Source: Callorhinus ursinus (taxonomy: Eukaryota > Chordata > Mammalia > Carnivora > Otariidae). From it: a stretch of 64,000 bases of DNA. The stretch spans positions 523,924 through 587,923 of the forward strand of contig NW_020312894.1 in the NCBI RefSeq assembly GCF_003265705.1, read 5' to 3'. Under the pieces are notes generated by a model that had not been told where the DNA came from, made no database searches, and worked only from the letters and a program-made list of their open reading frames with translations. Within the stretch, counting starts at the first letter, position 1; every line of letters starts with the position of its first letter. The position numbers and the translations under genes were made by a program. Positions 25,601-37,600 of the stretch are shown one piece after another.

Positions 25601-28600
25601 GCTGCAAACCAGGGCAGTATCTAAAATCCCATCCTCCCCCGGCCACTTTTGCCTCCTTGGGTACGATGTCATCCCCGTTGAGGGGATGTGGGCCATCCAC
25701 ACAGCTCCCACTTCACTCTACAGCAGGGTTGTCTGCCTCAAGGCCCACATTCCAAACACCTGCCCTCACTGCTGCCCCCAGACCCTTGTGGTCCTGAGAC
25801 CAGAGCAGACACCTCCAGGGCACAGGCGCCCACAGTGGGGACCCAGCCACCTGGCCCCAGGCTGTCCCCGTGGCCCACATGCGCCTGATGGAGGCCACGT
25901 GAGGCTGTTGGTCCTGGCCCTGGAACACACGGTGGGGGGGGGGGCAGGCTGAACATGGAACTTCAGGACAAAGCATCACCTGGGTGCTCGCTGTGAGCGC
26001 GCAGAGCAGTGAGACACGCGTGGGACAGAGCCCAGAGCTCATACTCCTTGAAGGGCCGGCCCAGCTGGTACAGGAGCTCCTGCAGGGAGACGCCCTGGAG
26101 GCAGAAGTCACATCCTAGTGAGAATGGTCCCTGGGGTCAGCTCAGCCCAGCCCACTGGGAAGGTGACAGGGCGGGAACCACTTCAAATAAGGGTGGGATG
26201 TGCCTCCCGCACAGCACACTCCTGCGGATGTGGGCTGGCAAAGTCCTCACGTGGCCACGATGGGCTGGGGGGGCGGGAAGGAACCAGAACCCAGTGCACC
26301 TGGCAGAAATGTGGGGATAGCAGCATGGAGGCTCCTCAGGAATTCAACAGAGAATCACCATATGATCGGGCGACCCGCCTCTGGGCTGAGCCTGAGGGCC
26401 TGAGGCCGAGTGAAAGAAGCCAGACACGGAAGGACCAGCACCGCGTGCCCCACCTTCGTGAGGTCCCCGGGGCCGGCACCGTCAGAGACGGAGACGAGAT
26501 GGTGGACGCCAGGGCGGGGGAGGGGATGGGGACCGAGCTTCCGTCTCTGGGAGGATGAGAGTCGCGGGGCTGGAGGGTGGGGCTGGCTGCACAACACGGT
26601 GAATGTGCTGGACGCCGCTGAGCTGGGTGCTTGGTGGGGGAGGGCTCATTTTATGTGATGTGTATTTTACTCTACCTCACCCTCACCGCCACACACAGAA
26701 CTTTCCCAGAGTCAGAAAAACGCGCTCCGCTGGAAGGTAGTTCTCCACTTAAAGGCCACGGGAAGAGCTAGGACCACAGCCATCACACTTGGGAATACAA
26801 GTGCATGCTTTAGGGAAGGTTCCCAAGGCACTGTCTCCACCTTGACCCCCCTCACGCCTGGGGTGCAGCAAGCCTGGCTGGAGGCCCATGATCCAGCCGT
26901 CCCCAAGCCTCCTGCTACATGTGGGGTTGGAGCAGCCTGCTTTGAAACCAGGACATGCTCTGCAGCAGAGGCCTGGGGGACCTGATCCCCAACAGGCTGT
27001 GCCTGGGGTGGGGGGGCTCTGGGTGGGCCCTGGCCCCATGAGGCCTCTGGGGCAGGGGAGCCTGGTGGTTAAGTAGCTGGGCTCCAGGTCAGCTCTGCCC
27101 CTCAGTGGCTGCCCACCCTCCAACAGTGCACAGCCACTCCATGCCTCAGTTTACCCATCTGGAAAGTGGGCTGTTGTGAGGCTGTTGGGCATGGGAAGGT
27201 GAGCCCAGTCCAGGGCTGGGGTGTGTGAGGTTTTCCTGCCTCAGTGGCTGGGACCTCTCTACGCACAAGCCAGTATGGATCCAGGAGGCCAGTGGAGACC
27301 ATGTGAGCTGAGGTGGAGACACATGTGTGTGCACTGGGCTCTTCAGGATAGACATTTGTTTTAAAGTAATTAGAGTTTTGGGATGTCTGGGTGGTGCAGT
27401 CGGTCAAGCGTCCGACTCCTGATTTCGGCTCAGGTCACGATCCCAGGGTCATGAGATCGAGCCCCGCGTCAGGCTCCCTGCTCAGCTTGGAGCAGGCATC
27501 ACGTCCAGCGTGAAGCCCAGTGCGGAGACTGAACTGACGACCTTGAGACCAAGACCTGAGCTCAGATCAAGAGTCAGATGCTCAACCAACTGTGCCACTA
27601 AGGTGCCCCAGTTCTTGACCTTTAAAATCATCAGCAGAAGAAGACGCTGCAGCCCCTGAGCACGATGGCTGGGGAACAGAGCCGCAGAGGTAACCCTGCT
27701 GGCCTGGGGCTGCCGGGCCTCCTCCTGGGAAGACTGCTCCCTGCACGCAGCATCGTTTGGCAAGAACATTAACCCCGAAGCAGGGGTGTGCCTCCTTCGG
27801 TGAATGCGTGGGGTGCTACATGCCGGTGAGGCCAGGAGAGGCCTGGGTGTGTGGAGGTGCTCTCTGGGATGCCCCACCTCCAGGGAGGCTGCAGGAGAGG
27901 CTCTGGCCTGGGGCCACACCTGGGGCCGCAGCTGTACTCACAGCTTCCTTCAGAAACAGGCAGCTTGCTTAAAACTTGTCAATTACTGAGTAGGAGTGAA
28001 GGCTGAGACTCCCTTCCTTGCAGTAAACCACCAGCACTGCGTGTGAGACCACAGACAGGACTGTGTGTGCGTGTGCAGGGCCCCTTCCTGGCCACGTGGG
28101 ATGGAAACTGCAATCACCCACCTGCTCTCCTGCTGTGCTAGCCGGCTCCCCAGCTCTGTCGGGAGTCCCCTCATCAGCACTGGAAGTCCCAGGCTCTGGG
28201 CCGGCATCTCTGGGGTCCTCGGAGCGAGATGGGGCGCTTTCCTCCACAGGGCTCCAGCCCAGTGCCCCAGATACCCTGTCCCCGCTTCGGCTGGTGTCTC
28301 CAGGTCCTCCCTGCTGGAGCTCGGGCTCCCGCTCTGGCCACAGTCTGGACTTGGGCTGTGACTTGTAGCTGGAAAGGCCATTTTTCCCATCTAGAAAGGC
28401 CTTCCTGGGGTCTGGAGGGAAGACTTCAGATCTGGGTGGCTGGTTTTTGGTGGGGGTCAGCGTCAGGCAGAGGGTGCCGGCCTCAGCGCCGTCGGGCAGG
28501 AGCCTGGGGAACGTCTGCACCTTCCTCAGGCGGCTCCTCTCCAGCTCACCCAGGGGGCGCTGGGTGTCCAGGATGAGGCTGGCCAGCCGCTCTCCATTTC

Positions 28601-31600
28601 TCACAGGGGCTGACAGCAGGGGCTTGGAGGACAGGGTAGCAGGCTGCTCCGGGCTGCCACGGGCTTCACGGGCAGGGTGCTGCGGCAGGCCCTCTGGGTC
28701 TGCGGCGTGGCCCCCCGGCTGTTTCCTGGGCCCTGCGCTTCCTGCAGTAGGTCTCCCGCTCCAGCCGCTCTCGGTGACATCTGGGCAAAAGCAGGGTGAT
28801 TGCTGCAGGGGCAGTGGCCAGGGAACTGAGCCCGGGGTGGGCATCCCTAGCAACCCCACCCGTCAGCAGAGGGGATGCGGGCACCTCTCCTGCGCTCCTC
28901 GGTCCCCTTCTCCTCCCCCCGGTGTCGGCCCAGAACCATCTTCATCTGCCTCCTTTATCGCATAACCCGGCTGATTCTAACTACTGAGGCTTCAAAGGCT
29001 CCTGGGCCCCCTCCACAGCCTGCACGGGCCCCCTCGGAGTCTTCCTAAGGTCATCCAAGCAGCTTGTCCAAAGAGCCTTTGCTTTCTAGTACAAGTACAC
29101 AGATGATGTCCCCGAAGGAAGACACTGAGTCTGGCTGTCCCTCCCGCCACGTCCTGGCGCACAATCTCGCACACAGGTGTCTGTGGTCTCCGTGGAGGCC
29201 CCTCCTTGTGGCCTGCAGCCCCTCCTGCGGTGATCGCTCTCTGCTGCACGGCGGGAGCCGAGCCTCAGGCCTGTGGTCCCCGGCGTGGTGTGCCGGCGGG
29301 CCCTGCTGCCATAAGAGGCTCATGCGGGCCGCCCCTGAGGGCCCTCCGGGCTCCTTGCTGCAGGCACAGTGCAGAGCAGATGCTCACATTTGCTCAAAAT
29401 GTGACCTGAGACCACGCCAGAGTCCCACGCGAGCCGGGAAAATCCCAGATGCTTCAGCAACAGCTTCTCCGGCAGAGAAAGAATAGGCCTGCCAGACACC
29501 ACGTGGTGTCAGCAAACAGAAATGAACTGCGCAGTGTCCCCATGTCCATGCACCGACCTGCTCACAGACCCGGACAGAGACCAGAGGTCTAAGACTTCTC
29601 ACTTCCCAACACCCCCAGTGGCCCAGGTGTCTGCAAAGTGTGTGCAAGGTGACTTGAGAGTGAGGGTGAATGTGTCAGTCTGTGCATGGCTGCAAAATGG
29701 GTTTGTATGTGCAGGACAGTGCTATGTTTGTGCACAAGTGTGCATGCATGTGATGAGTGTGCATGTGTACAAGTAGGTGTGTATGACCTTGCATTTTCAT
29801 GTATGCTTCTGTGACTATGAGCAAGTTAGTATAAACACATGCGTGCCTGTGGGGGCACACGTGATCTGTTTGCACACGTGTGCATGTGAGTGTGGGTGTT
29901 TACACGGTGAGTACAATGGCGTGAACATGTGTGTGTCTGATCTGTCCTAAAGTTTGTGTACATTCACATGCACACGTGAGTGGGTACGTGCATACATGTG
30001 TATATGTGTGTGTGACTATCTGTGTGTGCATGCATGTGTGCAAGCACACACGTGTGCACGTGCTTACCTTGAAATGCTCCAAAGGACTCAATGGAGAGCA
30101 CCCTCCTCCCGATGGCCGAGAGGCTCCGGCACAGACGGCAGGAGGACGTGAAGAGCATCTTCTCTTCACACAATGCTATGATGCTCTGTAGACACACGTG
30201 TGAGCAGCTCAGATGGGAAAGCTCACCATGGAGGAAGCCCTGCCCTCTGAGAGCCCACCCCCCTCCATGTCTATTTTCTGGCATAAAAAAGCAATGTATC
30301 CTGCAATTACAGAAAACCAGGCGATTCTGTTCAGTCCATGAGAATTATAAGCCAAACCTCTTCATCATAACAATGTATAATGAAAGGTCAAGTTCTTATT
30401 TAAGCAAAATGCAATGCCACCAAATCCCAGGTGAAGAAGAGCCCATGGGACCGAGGGGAGAGCTGTTGGGCAGGAGGGTCCTGTGTGTTTGTGTGTGTGT
30501 GTGTGTGCGTGCGTGCGCGCGCGCCCAGGGCACTGGGGCTGTGGGGAGGGTCTCAGGTCTTTGCCTTGGGGGTGACTTTGTACCTCGAGGTCAGGCCGGT
30601 CCCTAGGGTCTTCTGCCTGCATCTGGCTCAGCAGCGCCTCCAGGTCTTGGCTCAGCCTGGGCTCCGGCTCGGGCTCAGTCACGTACTCAAGGGCTGCCTT
30701 TAGCGTGGCCCCCAGAGAGTAGATGTGAGCCTGTGGCACCCAAAAGACTGTCAGTGCCCTGGAGCACGGCTTCTCTCCACACGGTCTCTGCTCCTCTGGC
30801 CAGGAACACGTGTTTTTGGGGACCCCTGCTCTTGACAGTCTGTGCTGGGGCAGCCAAGGCAGTGCCTCCCCCAGCACGGTGACTGTGCTTACACTAAGGC
30901 AGGGGCCCCATGCTTGTGGGTGGGAGGTCTGCACTGGCCTTTCTGCACTGACCAGTGCCCTCCCCCCTGGCTTCCGGCTCACCCCAGCCCTGACCCAGGG
31001 TGTGCAGATGCTAGGATCCCCACCTGTGATGGCGGCCGTGTCTCTGAAGGGCAGTCTTCTCTTTTTAAATCTGCATTTCTCTAATTATGAATGAGACTGA
31101 GCATCTGTTCATTGCTATTCACGGTTCTAACTTTTCCTCTTTATGCCCATTCATGGGCTTTGCAACATCACCACGCTCTTTCCTGTTTGGGGTGCACCCC
31201 TGGCATACTGAGGATCTGACTGCCGGTCTGTGTGCCACACATATGTTCTTTCCATTTGTCACTTAGCTTTTGACGTAGTTCATGCATCTTTTGACATTCA
31301 AAAATTCTCATGTTTACTTTGTGAAATCAGATATTTTTTTCTTTAGCTCCTTTTAGGAGGAACTTCCCTACCCCAAGATGATAAAAACAGCTTGCTTTTG
31401 TTTCCTCCAATATTTTTATAATTTTTACACAGCCAGCTCTAATCCATTTGAAATTTGTCAGCATGCTGGCAATCTGTAGGGATCTCGGTTTGTTTCCCTC
31501 GTAGTGGAGAGCAACCCCCAGCAGCATTTAGAAAAGGTTCCACTCTCTGCTGCTGCCCATCCTGCTGGCTCCCCTGGGACCCTGGGTTCCAGCTGGCCTC

Positions 31601-34600
31601 GCCTCCTCTAATGCTGGCCCATGTGTCTGTCCTGTCCAGACTGTGCTATTTTAATTATAGTAGCGTCAGAGTGTATTTTCATATCCCAAGGACAAGTTGT
31701 CCCTTTTTTTCCCTCAAAAAGTTGGATCATTTTCACATTTATCAGGTTTTAAAAAACAAATATAAGTTCTCTCATTCCCATTCACAAAACAAACCAAAAA
31801 TGGTTGCAATTTTATTGTAATTGCATTGACACTGCAGAATTTGGGAAGGATCAACTCCTTCAAAATAAAATACTTAGGAAGTCACCAAGATGGGCCAACA
31901 GGATGTCCCCGGAACCTGACCCTCAACAGCAATTCAACCTCCACCCACAGCCAAGAGCACCTCCGTGGGGGCTGTGGGAGCCAGTGCCTCATGTCAAGGG
32001 ACCTGGTGGGAGTCTCGCCCACCTGTGTGTCAGGTAACAGGCAGACAGACTTCTGTCCTGGCTGTGGACCCTACTGCTGGACTAGCCATGAAAAAAGGAC
32101 TCAAATTAATAGACTCAGACGTGAAAGAGGAGACATTACAAGTAACACCACAGAAATACACAGGCTCTTAAGAGACTAATAAGGATAATTGCACACCAAC
32201 AAATTGGATAACCTAGAAAAAAATGGGTAAATTCCTAGAAACATACAACCTATCAAGACTGAATCATGAAGAAGTAGAAAATCTGAACAGACCATGAATA
32301 GTAAGGAGACTGAATCAGTAATCAAAGACCTCGCAACAAAGAAAAGCCGAGGACCAGATGGTTTCTCTAGTGAATTCTACCAAACATTTAAAGAATTTAT
32401 ACTAATCCTTCTTAAATCTTTCCAGAAAATTGAAGAGGAGGGAACATTTGCGAACTCATTTAGTGAGCCTAGCATTACCCTGATACCAAAGTTAGGTAAG
32501 GAACCAAAAGAAAACTATAGAGCAATATCCCTGATGATCACAGATGTAAAAGTTCTCAATAAAACATTAGCAAACTGAATTTAACATCACATCAAAAGGA
32601 TCATACACCATGGTCAAGTGGGATTTATCCCTGGGATGCAAGGGTGATCCAACAACAGCAAATCAGTCAACGTGATGACTACATTAGTAGAATGAAGGAC
32701 AAAAATCATATAATCATCTCAAGAGATGCAGAAAAAGCACTGGACAAAATTCAACATCTTTCATGATAAAAACTCTCAAGAGATTGGGTATAGAAGGAAT
32801 ACATCTCAACATAACAAAGGCCACATATGACAAGCCTCCAGCCAACATAACACTCAATGGTGACCAGGTGAGAACTTTTCCTCTAAGATCAGAATGAGAC
32901 AGGGGTGCCCACTGTCCCCTCTCCTATCCAACACAGCACTGAAAGTCCCAGCCAGAGCAATCAAGCAAGAAAAAGAAATAAAATACATCCACATCAGAAG
33001 GGAAGAAGTAAAATTGTCTCTATCTGCAGAAAATATGGTCTTACATATAGAAAATCCTAATGACTCTACCAAAACTCTGTTAGAACCAATCAATAAATTC
33101 AGTAAAGTTGCAGGACATAAGGGCAATATGAAGAAGTCAGCTATCTTTCTGTACCCTAACAATGAAATATAGGAAAAATAAGTAAAGAAAACAATCCCAT
33201 TTACAATAGTATCAAAAACAAAAAATATAATTAGGAATAAATGTAACCAAGGAAGTGAAGTTTTGTACATTGAAAAGTTTAAGACTCTGGTGAAAGAAAT
33301 TAAGGAAGACACAAATACATGGGAAGATATCCCGTGCTCATGGACTGGAAGAATTAGTGTTGTAGACATTTTTCCAAAGAAGACATCCAAATGGCCAACA
33401 GACACATGAAAAAGTGCTCAACATCGCTCGGCATCAGGGAAATCCAAATCGAAACCTCAATGGGATACCACCTCACACCTGTCAGAATGGCTAAAATTAA
33501 CAAGTCAGGAAACGACAGATGTTGGCGGGGATGCGGAGAAAGGGGAGCCCTCCTACACTGTTGGTGGGAATGCAAGCTGGTGCAGCCACTCTGGAAAACA
33601 GTATGGAGGTTCCTCAAACAGTTGAAAATAGAGCTACCATACGATCCAGCAATTGCACTACTGGGTATTTACCCCAAAGATACAAATGTAGGGACCCGAA
33701 GGGGTACGTGCACCCTGATGTTTATAGCAGCAATGTCCACAATAGCCAAACTGTGGAAAGAGCCAAGATGTCCATCGACAGATGAATGGATAAAGAAGCA
33801 GTGGTATATATACACAATGGAATATTATGCAGCCATCAAAAGGAATGAGATCTTGCCATTTGCAACGACGTGGATGGAACTGGAGGGTGTTATGCTGAGT
33901 GAAATAAGTCAATCAGAGAAAGACATGTATCCTATGACCTCACTGATATGAGGAATTCTTAATCTCAGGAAACAAACTGAGGGTTGCTGGAGTGGTGGGG
34001 GTGGGAGGGATGGGGTGGCTGGGTGACAGACATTGGGGAGGGTATGTGCTATGGTGAGCGCTGTGAATTGTGCAAGACTGTTGAATCACAGATCTGTACT
34101 TCTGAAACAAATCATGCAACATATGTTAAGAAAAAAGAAAAAGAAGAAGATAGCAGGAGGGGAAGAATGAAGGGGAGTAAGTCAGAGGGGGAGACGAACC
34201 ATGAGAGACGATGGACTCTGAAAAACAAACTGAGGGTTCTAGAGGGGAGGGGGGTGGGGGGATGGGTTATCCTGGTGATGGTATTAAAGAGGGCACGTTC
34301 TGCGTGGAGCACTGGGTGTTATGCACAAACAATGAATCATGGAACACTACATCAAAAGCTAATGATGTAATGTATGGTGATTAACATAACAATAAAAAAT
34401 TATTAAAAAAAAAGAATTAGTGTTGTTACAATGTCCATACCACCCAAAGTCACCTCTAGATTGAATGCAATCCCTATCAAAATTCCTGTGGCATTTTTCA
34501 CAGGAATAGAGAGAACAATCCTAAAATTCATATGGAACCACAAAAGACCCCTAAATAGCCAAAGCAATCCTGAGAAAGAAGAACAAAGCAGGAGGCACCA

Positions 34601-37600
34601 CACATCCTGATTTCAAACTATTTCAAAGCTATAATAATGTGAAGAGATGGTACTAGAATAAAAACAGACACATAGACCAACGGAACAGAATTGAGAGCCC
34701 AGAAATAAACTAATGTCTATACAATCAACCGATATTTGACAAAGGAGCCAGTAATACTCAATGAGGAAAGGACAGTCTCTTCAATAAATGGTGTTGGGAA
34801 ACCTGGAAAAGAATGAAATTGGACTATCTTACACCACTTACAAAAATTAACTCAAAATGGACAAAAGACTTAACATAAGACCCCAAACCATAACTCTCCT
34901 AGAAGAAAACATAGGAAAAAGCTCTAAGACATTAGCAGTGATATTTTGGATGTGACACCAAAAGCACAAGCAACAAAAGAAAAAACAAGTAAGTGGGAAT
35001 GACATCAACTGCCAAACTCTGCACAGCAGAGGAGACAGTCAACACAATGAAAAGGCAACTTATAGAACGGGAGAAAATATTTGTAAACCATCTGTCTCAA
35101 AGGGAGTTAATATCCAAAATATATAAGGAACTCCTACAACTCAAGAGCAAAGAAACAATCTGATTAAAAAATGCGCAGAGGAACTGAACAGACATTTTCC
35201 CAAAGAAGACACCCAGATGGCCAACCAGACACAGGAAAAGATGCTCAGCATCACTCATCATCGAGGAAATACAAATCAAAACCACAATGAGATGTCACCT
35301 CACACCTGTCAGTGGCTGTTATCAAAAAGACACGAGATAATCAGTGAAAATATGAGATAATGGCGGGATGCGGAGCAACGGGAACCCTCCTCCACTGTCG
35401 GTGGGAATGCAACCTGGTGCAGCCACTCTGGAAAACAGCACGGAGGATCTTACAGATAAAAAACAGAACTACCATATTATCCAGGAATTCCACTTCTGGG
35501 TACATATCCAAAGGAAATAAAATCAGGATCTCAAAGAGATATGTGCGCTCCCATGTTCGCTGCAGCATTATTTACGAAAGCCAAGATGTGGAAGCAGCCT
35601 AAGTGTCTGTCTTTGGATGATGCAGCAAATAAATGCGGTCTAGAGACACCATGGAATATGATTCAGCCACAAGAAAGGAGGGCCCTTGAGGGCATTATGC
35701 TGCGTGAAACAAGTCTGACAGAGAAAGACAAATACCGTATGATACTACTTCTGCATGGAATCTAAAAAAGCTGAATGCTCGGGAACTGTGGAGTGGAGGT
35801 TGCCAAGGGCTGGGGGTGGAGGAGACAGGGAGATGCTGGAGAAAGGACCCAGGGCTGCAGTTATGAAATGAGTGAGCTTCTGGCATCTAATGTGTGACTC
35901 AGTGACACGGTTAGCGACGATGTATTACATACTTCGAGGTTGTTAAGAGAGGAGATCCTAAGTGTTCTCACAACCAAAAGAAATAGCGATTGCCCGATGG
36001 AGGTGTTAACTAACACTACTAGAAGTGGGAATCATCCTGCAAAACACAAACGTATCCAATCATTAGTTTGTGCACAAACTCACACCATGTGATAGGTCAG
36101 TTACGTCTCTGAAGAGGTGGGGTGACGCTCAGGTGCAGGGACGGGTCTGTCTCTCATCTTCTTGCATCTTGTTTTCTCATCTTTAGAAAAGTGGTTCACT
36201 TTACATTTCTAGCCCTCCTGCTATATTTACTCCAGACTTTCTATAGTTATTGCTATTATAAATGAAACATTTTCCATTTCATCTCCAACAAGTAATTACC
36301 AACACAAAAAGAAGCTACTTTTTTGGGGGATGTATCTTGTTTTCAGCTGGCCTCTGAAGTCTCTCTCTTAGATTTCAGGCCCACAAGCTTGTCATCCACA
36401 GACAAGGCAATCCTGCCACCCGACCTCACACACCACTCAGTGTTGGTGGGCCACATACATGGTTGAGCCGCACTGGTGACCCCTGAACCCATCCACTCTC
36501 TCCATGCCCAAAGCTGGGTCCCTGGGACACTACCCCACCTCTCACAGAAGACATTGGAACCCCCAGCCCTGGTCTCCATGTGGAGGGCAGCCTGCCCTCC
36601 CTTCTCACACTGACCATGCCGATCACACCCCAGGTCCCCTGCCTGGGTCCCCACACAGCCAATATCCACGGCTTCCTGAAGAGGCCAAACTTAAGTCAAG
36701 CTGCTGCATGGACTCAGGGCAGATGCCTTGTTTTAGGGACCCTGCTGGCTGCTGATGCTTGGGGTGGAAGGAACGGCAAACCTTATGAGCCACCACCTGT
36801 AGGGCTCCAGTTAGGACTATGAGCTGCGCGTCTGCAGTGAGCACCGCCCTATCCCCCAATCACAGTCCTGGGAATAAAAACTGGGCTCTACACCGGCAAG
36901 GTCAGGGTATCTGCTTCTGCCCTCTACCACCTTTTATTTCCCTCCAGGAACAATGGCACCCATCTATCCAATCACCGGACTATCTAGTCATCCATCTATC
37001 TACCCACTCACACATCCATGGACCCACCCACCCACCCACACATCCATCCATCTATCCATGCATCCATCCAAGCAACTACCCACCCACCCACCCACACATC
37101 CATCCATCCATCCATCCATCCATCCATCTACCCACACATCCATCATTCCATCTTTTAGTTTGACAGTAACTCAACAAATATGCTTCTCATTGGTTGTTGG
37201 ATGATATCGTTCATGGTGTGCTAGCCATGATGTATCAGCACCTTTGCCACTCAAGGCCTTTGCACATTCCCTTGGGATGTCTTGGGAAGTCCTGCCTGGT
37301 CTTGATTTGGTGAACCCTACTCACACTTTAGGTTCTAACCTGAACATCACTTTCTCAGAATGGCCTCCAGGGAATTTTGAGCTGAATGAGGACCCTGTCA
37401 TCTCCTTGAAAGGCCCCATTCTCCTCTCTCAGGACCCAGTCCACTGCCCACATCAAGTCTGTCCCCTGTGAAGACCATGATCCCCATGAGGCAGGAGCCC
37501 ATCTGCTCTGTTTACTGTGAGGCCTGACACACATGTCTGTGGACAAGTGACAATGGACAGTAATGGTGGGTGGTGGGTGTCGAGGTTCTGGCTGGGCTCC

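Larger units (their letters stand above)
26094..28121. other. Intron 6
   Basis: Contains an L1 3' end, a MIR-like piece and an inverted SINE pair, listed separately. The remainder (26690-27060 and 27610-28120) is unique sequence without recognised features. Confidence 0.6.

Noticed and set aside
33391..33951. Intact-looking L1 ORF2 C-terminus as a gene
   Set aside because: It is a 5'-truncated retrotransposon without endonuclease or most of the reverse transcriptase and with no promoter.
36955..37150. CRISPR-like or spaced repeat
   Set aside because: Simple tetranucleotide slippage repeat without spacers; mammalian DNA.
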